A stretch of DNA of 64,000 nt from positions 1 through 64,000 of the forward strand of contig JAFQOE010000057.1 of assembly GCA_017395635.1 (NCBI GenBank). The letters run 5' to 3'. The translations under genes and the position numbers were made by a program. The notes beneath the pieces were generated by a model. That model was not told the origin of the DNA and did not search any database. It was given only the letters and a program-made list of their open reading frames with translations. Shown here piece after piece: positions 18,589-26,601 of this stretch. This stretch comes from Lachnospiraceae bacterium (lineage in GTDB: Bacteria > Bacillota > Clostridia > Lachnospirales > Lachnospiraceae). Within the stretch, counting starts at the first letter, position 1. Every line of letters begins with the position of its first letter.

Positions 18589-19794
18589 TTACTGATTGGC
18601 CTCCTGTAAAAATAATGCTTCAAATTCGTCCGCAATTTCTTTGCTGGTAGAATTTTGATAATTGCTATATCGTGTTGTAGAAACTTTGTTGGAAGTAGTT
18701 TTTTTCTTTTTATCCTCTTCCCATTTTTTATCTAATGCTTCAATATCAGAGAGCTTTCGTACATTTTGCTTATACCAGCTTTCCAATATACCGTTTACGT
18801 AGTTAAAGTTAGCAGAGTGCGGTTTGGCGGCAATGGCACGCTTACAGGCTTCCATAATGATATTCTTGTTGAAAGCGTAGGTGTTATACCATGTGTCGAT
18901 AAATGCAGTCTCTGTCGGAGTAGGAACCCTGCGCGGAATTCCTAACTGTTTCAATACGGCAACATAGATGGAATTGTAATTCTTAGAGGCAAGCTTTGCA
19001 TCCTCAACCTGTGTAATACCGTTCTTGTACCATTCAATGGCGACAGCTTCTATGTAGCGACAGCTCTTCTTTCCAATGGAAACACAGTATTCAACCAGGT
19101 ATTCCAAAAGGTCCGGATGGAAAGAGAGTTCTTCATATATGTAAAGTAAAGTATTAATATCGGTTTGTGTTAAAGGTTTTCCAAAATAGATTTCCGTCTG
19201 ATATAACAGATTTCCAAAATCTTCATCTTCCTGCTTAGACTCGATAAAGGAAGCCTTGTAAGAAACCTTTTTTGGAATGGTAGATGATTGTTTGATAGCC
19301 ATCATTTCTTTGTCATCTTCAGTTGTCTTATTTGCGGATAAATCTTCATTTGTCCCCAAAGACTTTGCTGTATTGCTTCCGGTTGGCTTAGATGTGGTAG
19401 CCATTTCATTGATGACGGCAATTTCATTATTCTCTGCATCATCCTCGGTCATACCTAACATGGATAAAAGAGAAGAACTCTTTGTAGTGGTAGACTTAGG
19501 GGTTAATGGAAGCATAGTAATTCCGGTTAACACCTTGTCCTGTGTATATTCTAACTGTAATACACCTTCCTTAATCCAGTAACGAATTGCACGGCATATA
19601 TCTTTTTCTGTAGAATTAAAATGGTCTGCAATATCTGCAACGGTTATAGCACGACCACTGTTTAACAATCTTACCAAATAAAGATATACCTTCACAAATT
19701 CACCATTTACATTTGTCATATAATAATCGATAAAGAAGTTCGAAACAGCTGAATAGGTTTCGTGATTTTGTGTTGTAATTGTAATGGTTTCCAC
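18589..19794 (-). CDS. DnaD/DnaB-like replication initiation protein
   Basis: 401 residues from a GTG start with GGAGGG upstream. An N-terminal winged-helix region (about 15-85) is followed by a variable polar linker. The DnaD domain (about 205-280) has the pattern TQTDINTLLYIYEELSF, and the C-terminal VNGILESWYKQNV is the usual signature helix. It remodels origin DNA and recruits the helicase-loader encoded immediately downstream. A tandem DnaA-box-like array lies about 100-140 bp upstream, suggesting control by DnaA. Confidence 0.85.
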   Translation of the reverse strand: METITITTQNHETYSAVSNFFIDYYMTNVNGEFVKVYLYLVRLLNSGRAITVADIADHFNSTEKDICRAIRYWIKEGVLQLEYTQDKVLTGITMLPLTPKSTTTKSSSLLSMLGMTEDDAENNEIAVINEMATTSKPTGSNTAKSLGTNEDLSANKTTEDDKEMMAIKQSSTIPKKVSYKASFIESKQEDEDFGNLLYQTEIYFGKPLTQTDINTLLYIYEELSFHPDLLEYLVEYCVSIGKKSCRYIEAVAIEWYKNGITQVEDAKLASKNYNSIYVAVLKQLGIPRRVPTPTETAFIDTWYNTYAFNKNIIMEACKRAIAAKPHSANFNYVNGILESWYKQNVRKLSDIEALDKKWEEDKKKKTTSNKVSTTRYSNYQNSTSKEIADEFEALFLQEANQ

Positions 19795-19892
19795 CTGTTT
19801 TTCCCTCCTTTTCTATCTTCAAAAACGCGATTGTTTTTGGATTATAGCACAGTGTTTTTAAAAAGAAAACGGAACATCTGTTCCTTGTTCGG

Positions 19893-19932
19893 TGTGGACA
19901 AAAAATGTGGAAAATGTGGAAAATGTGGAGAA
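19893..19932 (-). promoter_or_regulatory. Tandem DnaA-box-like array upstream of the DnaD-like gene
   Basis: Read on the minus strand there are four 9-mers: TTGTCCACA (19893-19901), TTTTCCACA (19906-19914), TTTTCCACA (19915-19923) and TTCTCCACA (19924-19932). The consensus DnaA box is TTATCCACA; each differs by one base. Three abut with no gap. The array lies upstream of the helicase-loader operon, 99-138 bp from its start. Confidence 0.6.
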
Positions 19933-20031
19933 GTGGTAGACATAATTTGAGTGTTTAATTGTAAGTAGAAAGAAATACCAATAAACTGCATAGGATAATA
20001 ATAATGAGTCTGTGTATTATGTAAATAAAAA

Positions 20032-20078
20032 TATCCACAATCTATCCTTGTCAAGAGAGAAAGGATAGATTGTGGATA
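20032..20078 (-). terminator. Terminator of murC, with DnaA boxes in both arms
   Basis: A perfect 16-bp inverted repeat, TATCCACAATCTATCC (20032-20047) and GGATAGATTGTGGATA (20063-20078), lies 11 bp beyond the murC stop. On the minus strand it is followed by ATTTTTATT. The right arm carries a perfect DnaA box (TTATCCACA on the minus strand, 20071-20079); the left arm has ATATCCACA. Confidence 0.75.
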
Positions 20079-20088
20079 ATGTGTATAA

Positions 20089-21468
20089 CTACTGTCCAAG
20101 TAGCTCTTCGCCAATTAAATAAACGTCTCCGGCGCCCATAGTTATCAACAAATCATTTTTTTTGCAATTTTTTAATAAATAATTTTCAACTGATTCAAAG
20201 GAACTGAAATATCTTGCATCTGTCCCTAATTCTTTGATACGTGAAGCCAAATCTTTGGAGTGAACCAGACCTGTATCCGGTTCTCTTGCTGCGTAGATAT
20301 CTACGAGAATAACGTGGTCATATCCTTTGAGTGCGTCTGCAAATTCCTCGAACAGTGCCTTGGTGCGAGTATATGTATGAGGTTGGAATACAACCCATAA
20401 CTCGTTGTGAGGAGTGTGAGTGGCTGTTGTAAGAGTTGCCTTAATCTCTGTTGGGTGATGCGCATAATCATCAATGACAGTTACATTGCCAAGTGTACCC
20501 TTTAATTCGAATCTTCTGTGTGCAGCACCGAAACAGGAAAGTCCTGCTAGTGCAAATTCTCTATCAAGACCTAATAGGTCTGCCACTGCGATAACAGCTA
20601 AAGAGTTGGCTACATTATGTGTTCCGCCAATGTTTAAGTGAACCGTTTCCTGTGCAACACCATTGACCATTAAGGTATAGTTCATATGTCCTTTGGCATC
20701 GGCCTCGATATTGGAAGGATAATATTGGTTGTTTGATTCTAAACCAAATGTCACAATGTTACAGGTTAGGTCGTTGGTAACCTGTGGAAGACATTCCATA
20801 TCACCGTTTACTACTAAGGTTCCGTTGTCCGGAAGGTTCTTTGCAAAGGTGTGGAAGCTTTCAATGATTTCTTCGATACCGCTGAAGAAATCCAAATGAT
20901 CGGCATCAACATTTAGAATAATACTTATATAAGGAAAAAATGAGTGGAAGCTGTTTGTGTATTCGCATGCCTCTGTAACGAAATAATCCGATTGTCCGAC
21001 ACGAATGTTTCCTCCGATTGAATCTAAAATTCCACCTACAGAAACGGTTGGATCCACATCTGCCTCTAAGAATACCTGGCTAAGCATGGATGTGGTTGTT
21101 GTCTTGCCGTGCGTTCCGGATACGGCCACAGAATACTTGTAGTTATTCATAATCTGACCAAGAAGCTGCGCTCTTGTAAGCATTGGAATGTTCTTTTCTA
21201 CGCAGGCAGCATACTCCGGATTGTCTGCATGAACGGCTGCGGTATATACAACTAAATCGATATCATCTGTGATGTTCTCTGCACATTGTCCGATGTTTAC
21301 AATGGCGCCCATTTCCATTAGGTTATCCACGATATCGGAACCCTTAGCGTCTGAGCCACTAATCTGAAAATCTTCTTTTAACAAGATTTCTGCTAATCCA
21401 CTCATACTGATACCACCGATTCCGATGAAATGAACATGAATAGGTTTCTTAAAATCAATCTGATACAT
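20089..21468 (-). CDS. murC: UDP-N-acetylmuramate--L-alanine ligase
   Basis: 459 residues. The N-terminal nucleotide-binding domain has HFIGIGGISMSGLAE. The ATP loop is SGTHGKTTTTSML near residue 115, and the central and C-terminal Mur ligase motifs include VDADHLDFF and IDDYAHHPTEIKATL. It adds L-alanine to UDP-MurNAc in the cytoplasm, the first peptide step of peptidoglycan synthesis. It appears monocistronic: a hairpin terminator follows and a GTAACTGTTCAG repeat end (21503-21514) precedes the start. Confidence 0.95.
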   Translation of the reverse strand: MYQIDFKKPIHVHFIGIGGISMSGLAEILLKEDFQISGSDAKGSDIVDNLMEMGAIVNIGQCAENITDDIDLVVYTAAVHADNPEYAACVEKNIPMLTRAQLLGQIMNNYKYSVAVSGTHGKTTTTSMLSQVFLEADVDPTVSVGGILDSIGGNIRVGQSDYFVTEACEYTNSFHSFFPYISIILNVDADHLDFFSGIEEIIESFHTFAKNLPDNGTLVVNGDMECLPQVTNDLTCNIVTFGLESNNQYYPSNIEADAKGHMNYTLMVNGVAQETVHLNIGGTHNVANSLAVIAVADLLGLDREFALAGLSCFGAAHRRFELKGTLGNVTVIDDYAHHPTEIKATLTTATHTPHNELWVVFQPHTYTRTKALFEEFADALKGYDHVILVDIYAAREPDTGLVHSKDLASRIKELGTDARYFSSFESVENYLLKNCKKNDLLITMGAGDVYLIGEELLGQ

Positions 21469-21598
21469 AGAAAATCCCTCTTTCTTAATTATAAGTATTA
21501 ACGTAACTGTTCAGATTATAATATATGCAGGAGGGATTTACAAGGAGAGAATCAGATTGGGAATATGTTGTATGTTTGTACATTTTTTCGGGTTTTAC

Positions 21599-21627
21599 TT
21601 GACTTTTTCTCTCACTTCTGTTAATCT
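21599..21627 (+). promoter_or_regulatory. Putative promoter of the rpmG-secE-nusG-rplKA cluster
   Basis: TTGACT (21599-21604) and TAATCT (21622-21627) are spaced by 17 bp. The hairpin plus T9 at 21630-21660 follows almost at once, so transcripts from this site would begin inside it. Confidence 0.4.
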
Positions 21628-21629
21628 TG

Positions 21630-21660
21630 AGTCTGCGACGTAAGTCGAGGCTTTTTTTTT
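21630..21660 (+). terminator. Terminator-like hairpin upstream of rpmG (attenuator?)
   Basis: AGTCTGCGAC-GTAA-GTCGAGGCT folds with one bulge and is followed by nine T. There is no plus-strand gene upstream to terminate (murC is divergent), so it may attenuate the ribosomal cluster or end a short leader transcript. Confidence 0.55.
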
Positions 21661-21723
21661 GTGTGCAATTTTAACGCTTGGACATACGAAAAAGTCATAC
21701 AATTTAAGATGGAGGTGGAAGTT

Positions 21724-21873
21724 GTGCGAGTTAAAATCACATTGGCATGTACAGACTGTAAACAGCGTAATTACAATCTGACAAAGGACAAGAGAGTCCA
21801 CACAGAGCGTATGGAAACAAAGAAGTATTGTCGTTTCTGTAAGGCACATACCTTACACAAAGAGACTAAATAA
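21724..21873 (+). CDS. rpmG: 50S ribosomal protein L33
   Basis: 49 residues from a GTG start at 21724 with GGAGGTG 7 bp upstream. [10 protein letters not shown] and [15 protein letters not shown] carry the four zinc-binding cysteines (C+ form of L33). Longer in-frame starts upstream lack a ribosome-binding site. It opens the usual rpmG-secE-nusG order. Confidence 0.93.
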   Translation: MRVKITLACTDCKQRNYNLTKDKRVHTERMETKKYCRFCKAHTLHKETK

Positions 21874-21893
21874 GACTACGGAGGTGATTTAGA

Positions 21894-22094
21894 ATGGCAA
21901 AGGAAAAAGATGAAGCTTTTAAGAGAAGCTACTTTACCGAGCTTAAGGGTGAGTTCCGTAAAATTATTTGGCCTGACAAGAAACTTCTTGGAAAACAGTC
22001 TGTCGCAGTTATCATTGCTGCAATCGTAATCGGTTGTATCATTGCAGCATTAGACTGGATTATGCAGATTGGTCTTTCATTCATTATCGGTTAA
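21894..22094 (+). CDS. secE: Preprotein translocase subunit SecE
   Basis: 66 residues with the RSYFTELKGEFRKIIWPDKK segment and one membrane helix (about 38-62), the single-span form of SecE. It clamps SecY in the translocon. GGAGGTGA lies 7 bp before the ATG. The gene sits between rpmG and nusG as in most bacteria. Confidence 0.93.
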   Translation: MAKEKDEAFKRSYFTELKGEFRKIIWPDKKLLGKQSVAVIIAAIVIGCIIAALDWIMQIGLSFIIG

Positions 22095-22105
22095 GGGGTG
22101 AGCTT

Positions 22106-22642
22106 ATGGCAGAAGTAGAGAAAAACAACGAAGCCAGATGGTATGTCGCTCATACTTATTCCGGATATGAAAATAAGGTTAAGACTGACCTTGAGAAGAC
22201 AATTGAGAACAGAAAATTAGAAGATCAGATTTTCGAAGTATTAGTTCCTCTACAAAATGTTGTGGAATTAAAGAACGGTACAAAGAAGCAAGTTTCTAAG
22301 AAAATGTTTCCTGGCTATGTGTTAGTAAACATGATTATGAATGATACTACATGGTATGTCGTTCGTAACACAAGAGGTGTTACAGGTTTCGTTGGTCCAG
22401 GATCCAAACCGGTACCTCTTACAGAGTCAGAGATGAAGAATCTTGGTATCAGAGTTCCTGAGATGGAAATTGATGTTGAACTTGGTGATATGGTTAAGGT
22501 TGTAGCAGGTGCCTGGGAAGGTACAGTTGGAACTATTACCGATATCAATACAGGTAAACAGGCAGTTACGATTGAAGTAGATATCTTTGGTCGTGCAACA
22601 TCTGTGGAAATTAGTTTTATGGATGTTACCAAATTGGATTAA
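22106..22642 (+). CDS. nusG: Transcription termination/antitermination protein NusG
   Basis: 178 residues from ATG 22106 (GGGGTGAG upstream). The NGN domain has RWYVAHTYSGYENKV and FPGYVLVNM; the C-terminal KOW domain has VVAGAWEGTVGTI. It binds RNA polymerase and couples transcription with translation. An upstream in-frame start would read through secE and is not supported. Confidence 0.95.
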   Translation: MAEVEKNNEARWYVAHTYSGYENKVKTDLEKTIENRKLEDQIFEVLVPLQNVVELKNGTKKQVSKKMFPGYVLVNMIMNDTTWYVVRNTRGVTGFVGPGSKPVPLTESEMKNLGIRVPEMEIDVELGDMVKVVAGAWEGTVGTITDINTGKQAVTIEVDIFGRATSVEISFMDVTKLD

Positions 22643-22750
22643 TCTGAAAAGATTAAGAAGAACACATTTCGAAATGATGGATCATTTTGAAGTGAAAGCA
22701 ATTATGTAAATGGATGACATGAATTATAATCGTAAGTGTCATGCAACAAA

Positions 22751-22777
22751 GTGGGAGGGCAAGTCCCGATTGACCAC
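22751..22777 (+). promoter_or_regulatory. Probable L1-binding site in the rplK leader
   Basis: GTGGGAGGG, a four-base loop, TCCCG and ACCAC form a compact stem-loop 23 bp before the rplK start. It matches the GGUGGGAGG/AUACCAC elements of the L1-binding stalk of 23S rRNA, which L1 mRNA sites imitate. A second hairpin, ATGACA.../...TGTCAT, lies just upstream (about 22714-22742). Confidence 0.6.
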
Positions 22778-22800
22778 ATGAATTAGGAGGAAAAACGATT

Positions 22801-23226
22801 ATGGCTAAAAAAGTTGAAGGTTATATTAAATTACAGATTCCTGCAGGAAAGGCAACTCCTGCACCACCGGTTGGTCCTGCTTTAGGTCAGCACGGTGTTA
22901 ACATCGTTGAATTTACAAAGCAGTTCAATGCTAGAACAGCTGATCAGGACGGAATGATTATTCCGGTTGTTATCACTGTTTATGCTGATAGAAGTTTCAG
23001 TTTCGTTACTAAGACTCCACCAGCTGCAGTTTTATTAAAGAAAGCATGTAAGCTTGATAAGGCTTCTGCTGTTCCTAATAAGACAAAGGTTGCTAAGATT
23101 TCTAAAGCTGAGGTTCAGAAAATCGCAGAGCTTAAGATGCCAGACTTAAATGCAGGTAGCCTTGATGCAGCAATTAGCATGATTGCCGGAACAGCTCGTT
23201 CAATGGGAATCGTTGTTGAGGATTAA
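22801..23226 (+). CDS. rplK: 50S ribosomal protein L11
   Basis: 141 residues, full length, with the proline-rich [20 protein letters not shown] and the C-terminal RNA-binding [11 protein letters not shown]. It forms the GTPase-associated centre with 23S rRNA. It is separated from nusG by a 158-bp leader that carries a putative L1 site, and is followed by rplA. Confidence 0.97.
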   Translation: MAKKVEGYIKLQIPAGKATPAPPVGPALGQHGVNIVEFTKQFNARTADQDGMIIPVVITVYADRSFSFVTKTPPAAVLLKKACKLDKASAVPNKTKVAKISKAEVQKIAELKMPDLNAGSLDAAISMIAGTARSMGIVVED

Positions 23227-23241
23227 TAATACAGTTAATAC

Positions 23242-23270
23242 GGTGGGAGGGTCGCTCCCGATAATACCAC
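23242..23270 (+). promoter_or_regulatory. Probable L1-binding site in the rplA leader
   Basis: GGTGGGAGGG, loop, CTCCCG, AATACCAC: closer than the rplK copy to the L1 stalk sequence of 23S rRNA. The AGGAGG ribosome-binding site begins immediately after it, so L1 bound here could block translation of its own gene. Confidence 0.65.
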
Positions 23271-23285
23271 AGGAGGTTTTAAGAA

Positions 23286-23978
23286 ATGAAAAAAGGTAAA
23301 AGATATGTTGAAGCTGCAAAGCTTGTAGACAAGACACAGGTTTATGATATTCCAGAAGCAGTTGCATTAGTAAAGAAGACATCAACTGCTAAGTTTGATG
23401 AGACAGTAGAAGCACATTTAAGAATGGGTCTTGATGGACGTCATGCTGATCAGCAGATTCGTGGTGCTGTAGTTCTTCCACACGGAACAGGTAAGACTGT
23501 TAAGGTTTTAGTTTTCGCTAAGGGAGATAAGGTTGATGAAGCTTTAGCTGCAGGTGCAGATCATGTTGGTGGCGAGGAGTTAATTCCAAAGATCCAGAAC
23601 GATGGATGGTTAGACTTCGACGTTGTAGTTGCAACTCCAGATATGATGGGTGTTGTTGGTCGTTTAGGTCGTGTACTTGGACCAAAGGGCTTAATGCCAA
23701 ACCCAAAGGCTGGTACTGTAACTCCAGACGTAACTAAGGCTGTTGCTGATATCAAAGCTGGTAAGATTGAATACAGACTTGACAAGAACAACATCGTACA
23801 CGTGCCAGTTGGAAAGGTTTCTTTCTCAGAGGAACAGTTAGCAGACAACTTCCAAGCGTTAATAGATGAAATTATCAAAGTTAAGCCAGCTGCTGCTAAG
23901 GGTCAGTATATGAAGAGTGTTACACTTTCATCTACAATGGGTCCTGGTGTTAAGATTAACACAGCTAAGTTTATCTAA
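23286..23978 (+). CDS. rplA: 50S ribosomal protein L1
   Basis: 230 residues, full length, with [21 protein letters not shown], the hallmark of L1. It binds the L1 stalk and usually represses its own operon by binding mRNA. rplJ-rplL do not follow; a terminator does, so the L10-L7/L12 genes lie elsewhere. Confidence 0.97.
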   Translation: MKKGKRYVEAAKLVDKTQVYDIPEAVALVKKTSTAKFDETVEAHLRMGLDGRHADQQIRGAVVLPHGTGKTVKVLVFAKGDKVDEALAAGADHVGGEELIPKIQNDGWLDFDVVVATPDMMGVVGRLGRVLGPKGLMPNPKAGTVTPDVTKAVADIKAGKIEYRLDKNNIVHVPVGKVSFSEEQLADNFQALIDEIIKVKPAAAKGQYMKSVTLSSTMGPGVKINTAKFI

Positions 23979-24023
23979 TAGCAGAAGGTTTGACGATTCG
24001 AAAGAATATAAGGACGTGATTAA

Positions 24024-24057
24024 GGCGGAGATTCCGAAAGGAATTTCCGTCTTTTTT
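24024..24057 (+). terminator. Terminator after rplA
   Basis: GGCGGAGATTCC-GAAA-GGAATTTCCGTC followed by TTTTTT, 45 bp after the rplA stop. Confidence 0.85.
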
Positions 24058-24144
24058 ATATGCGTGCTTGCGGATTAATAATATGTTTGTTATAATTCCA
24101 TGGTAAACTTATAATATAGATTTAAAGGTCAAGGAGTGAAAAAC

Positions 24145-25131
24145 ATGAGTATTCGAATTGGTATTTTAGGTTATGGTAATCTTGGACGTGGTGTAGAATG
24201 TGCGATTAAGCAGAATCCGGATATGGAGTTAGTAGCAGTATTTACACGTAGAACGCCGGAAACAGTTTCGATTTTGACAAAAGAAGCAGTCGTTTGCAAT
24301 ATTGCAGATGTTGAGAATTGGAAAGACAAGATTGATGTTATGATTCTTTGTGGCGGTAGTGCAACGGATTTGCCAGAGCAGACCCCTAAGTATGCACAGT
24401 ACTTCAATGTAGTGGATAGCTTTGATACCCATGCTAGAATTCCTGAGCATTATGAGAATGTAGATAAAGTTGCCAGTGCCAATGGTACAGTAGGTATTAT
24501 TTCTGTAGGTTGGGATCCGGGAATGTTCTCTTTGAACAGAATGTATGCAGGTGCAATCCTTCCATCTGGTAAGGATTACACATTCTGGGGTAAAGGTGTA
24601 AGTCAGGGTCACTCGGATGCAATCCGTCGTGTAGAAGGTGTTAAGAATGGTAAGCAGTATACCATTCCGGTAGAAGCAGCATTAGATTCTGTAAGAAATG
24701 GAGAGAATCCGGAGCTTACAACAAGACAGAAGCATACAAGAGAGTGTTTTGTTGTATTAGAGGAAGGTGCAGATGCTGCTAAGGTTGAGGCAGAGATTAA
24801 GAATATGCCAAACTACTTTGCAGATTATGATACAACGGTTCATTTTATCAGTGAGGAAGAATTGATTGCAAATCATAGTGGAATTCCACATGGTGGCTTT
24901 GTAATTCGTTCCGGTAAGACTGGTTGGGAAGAAGAGAACAGTCATGTTATCGAGTATAGCTTGAAATTGGATTCCAATCCGGAATTTACTGCAAGTGTTA
25001 TTACTGCTTATGCCAGAGCTGCATATAAGCTTTCTCAGGAAGGTCAGTGTGGTTGTAAGACGGTATTTGATGTTGCACCGGCTTATCTTAGTGCAAAGAG
25101 TGGAGCAGAGCTTAGAAAAGAGTTGTTGTAA
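24145..25131 (+). CDS. ddh: meso-Diaminopimelate D-dehydrogenase
   Basis: 328 residues from ATG 24145 (AAGGAG 8 bp upstream; the earlier GTG at 24136 overlaps that site). The Rossmann loop is GILGYGNLGRG. Substrate-site segments SVGWDPGMFSLNR and WGKGVSQGHSDAIRR and the C-terminal PAYLSAKSG are typical. It makes meso-DAP directly from tetrahydrodipicolinate with NADPH and ammonia, giving a one-step route to lysine and the peptidoglycan cross-linker. A GTAAC-type repeat follows 12 bp after the stop. Confidence 0.93.
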   Translation: MSIRIGILGYGNLGRGVECAIKQNPDMELVAVFTRRTPETVSILTKEAVVCNIADVENWKDKIDVMILCGGSATDLPEQTPKYAQYFNVVDSFDTHARIPEHYENVDKVASANGTVGIISVGWDPGMFSLNRMYAGAILPSGKDYTFWGKGVSQGHSDAIRRVEGVKNGKQYTIPVEAALDSVRNGENPELTTRQKHTRECFVVLEEGADAAKVEAEIKNMPNYFADYDTTVHFISEEELIANHSGIPHGGFVIRSGKTGWEEENSHVIEYSLKLDSNPEFTASVITAYARAAYKLSQEGQCGCKTVFDVAPAYLSAKSGAELRKELL

Positions 25132-25143
25132 TATAGAATAATA

Positions 25144-25170
25144 GTAACTATGAAGGTACTAAATAGTTAC
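25144..25170. repeat. GTAACTATTCAG-family repeat, short form
   Basis: 27 bp starting GTAACTATGAAGG and ending CTAAATAGTTAC, nearly identical to copies at 11720-11746 and 45871-45897. GTAACTAT and ATAGTTAC at the ends are inverted. It sits just after ddh. Confidence 0.7.
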
Positions 25171-25204
25171 GAATAATTGAAAAGAGAATATTTCTTTGTA
25201 ATAA

Positions 25205-25240
25205 AATGGACACGAGGTTTTCGTGTCCATTCTTTCTTTT
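25205..25240. terminator. Bidirectional terminator between ddh and mscL
   Basis: ATGGACACGA-GGTTT-TCGTGTCCAT followed by TTCTTTCTTTT on the plus strand; on the minus strand it precedes an A/T-rich run. It serves ddh (plus) and mscL (minus). Confidence 0.8.
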
Positions 25241-25257
25241 ATATTATACTCTATAAC

Positions 25258-25659
25258 CTACTCCACATCAGATGTACAGTGCATGCATTTTACTGCATCA
25301 ATAGGAATTTCCGCTTTACAGTATGGGCATGTTTTGGTTGTTGGTTCAGCCTCTTCTTCTTTTTTACCAAGTGTCATAGCCTTGTTGATTGCCTTTACCA
25401 TACAGAACAGAACAAATGCAAGGATGATAAAGTTGATTACAGAAGAAAGAAATGCTGTTCCGTAACCGGTAACCTGTGACCAGGTATATAGTTTGAAACT
25501 TGTACCACCTGTAACCCAGAATAAAAACGGATTGATAACATTTTCTGTGAAAGAAGTAACAATTCCTGTAAATGCACCTCCGATAATAACACCGACTGCC
25601 ATGTCCATTACGTTACCTTTGAGGGCAAAGGCTTTAAAATCTTCTGAAAATTTCTTCAT
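25258..25659 (-). CDS. mscL: Large-conductance mechanosensitive channel MscL with zinc-ribbon tail
   Basis: 133 residues from the ATG at 25659, which has AAGGAG upstream; a longer in-frame start lacks one. FKAFALKGNVMDMAVGVIIGGAF is shortened here to KGNVMDMAVGVIIGGAF, the classic first helix with the pore constriction. A second membrane helix spans about 65-87. The pore opens under membrane tension to release solutes. After the basic end of the second helix, the tail carries CPYCKAEIPIDAVKCMHC, a zinc-ribbon pattern not found in the E. coli or Mycobacterium proteins, where a helical bundle is expected. Confidence 0.9.
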   Translation of the reverse strand: MKKFSEDFKAFALKGNVMDMAVGVIIGGAFTGIVTSFTENVINPFLFWVTGGTSFKLYTWSQVTGYGTAFLSSVINFIILAFVLFCMVKAINKAMTLGKKEEEAEPTTKTCPYCKAEIPIDAVKCMHCTSDVE

Positions 25660-25856
25660 GTGTGAAATCTCCTTTGTATGTTGTATTATGTATATCATAA
25701 TAAATTATCGGTATTTTCTGAAATGAAAATTATACATAGTTGCAATTTATTTATCCTAGTGTGAAATTCATATTGTGGGAGGTCGAAAAAAATGATATAA
25801 CAAGAGATGTGATATGCATAATGCGTTTCATGATAAATTATGGAATATGGGAGAAA

Positions 25857-26582
25857 ATGATAATGGGCTTACAGCTAAAAGGAGAATCAAACAATACAGA
25901 GAACAAAAGAAATAATGAACAGAATAATCCATGGGATGTGCCGGGACAAAGGGCTGTTTTAGATATAGAAGAACCGAAAGTAATCTATAATACTTCTATG
26001 GCAGAAACACAAGCAAAGCAAAAGGGTAATGGAGAGATTGTAGGAACAATAATTAAGATAATTATTATTTTTATGATCTGCGGTTTGGTGGTTTTTGCGG
26101 GTAAGAAATTGGCTTCTGTGCTTGTACCGGAAGGGCAAGATATCACTACAATGTTAACTTGGAAGGAAAATGAGATTTCTACAAGTTTGGAGGAGGTATT
26201 TGTGGATAATCCGGGATGGACTACTAATGTATATCATTATTCGAAAGGAAACATTGCTGTCAAAGGAGCTGAGGATATAGGTGTTGTATATATTGATGGT
26301 AGACAGATAGGTGTGCATATTGCCAGCAAGAAATATACCATTTTTGGTGTTCAGGTAGGAGATGGCGAAAAACATATGTATGATAATACGACATATCCAT
26401 TTGATTCATTTATATCAATTGTAGATACAATTAATGGTGGGCGATCTACACTTTATATTTATTATAATAATAGTAGGAATGATTGTATTTTTTTCAAAAT
26501 TAACAGTAGCACTAATAGAATAGAAAGTATGACATATTATTCGGATTTTAGAAAAGTTACAGAGAAACTGGATACATTTTAG
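25857..26582 (+). CDS. Predicted membrane-anchored protein of unknown function
   Basis: About 241 residues from ATG 25857 (GGGAG upstream; ATG 25863 is an alternative start). The first 65 residues are polar and Asn/Glu-rich (cytoplasmic), followed by one membrane helix (TIIKIIIIFMICGLVVFAG, about 61-79) and an extracytoplasmic beta-rich domain of about 155 residues. I recognise no family. It is 19 bp upstream of the NUDIX gene and probably in the same transcript, but nothing links their functions. Confidence 0.65.
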   Translation: MIMGLQLKGESNNTENKRNNEQNNPWDVPGQRAVLDIEEPKVIYNTSMAETQAKQKGNGEIVGTIIKIIIIFMICGLVVFAGKKLASVLVPEGQDITTMLTWKENEISTSLEEVFVDNPGWTTNVYHYSKGNIAVKGAEDIGVVYIDGRQIGVHIASKKYTIFGVQVGDGEKHMYDNTTYPFDSFISIVDTINGGRSTLYIYYNNSRNDCIFFKINSSTNRIESMTYYSDFRKVTEKLDTF

Positions 26583-26601
26583 GTGATAGGAGGAGAATTG
26601 T

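Noticed and set aside
19906..19932. Possible CRISPR-like array
   Set aside because: The units are 9 bp and abut, with no spacers; better explained as DnaA-box-like repeats. No CRISPR array seen anywhere in the window.
19842..20114. Minus-strand frame with FPHFPHFPHFL
   Set aside because: The repeats are translations of the TGTGGAAAA array; the frame overlaps the murC end and terminator and has no ribosome-binding site.
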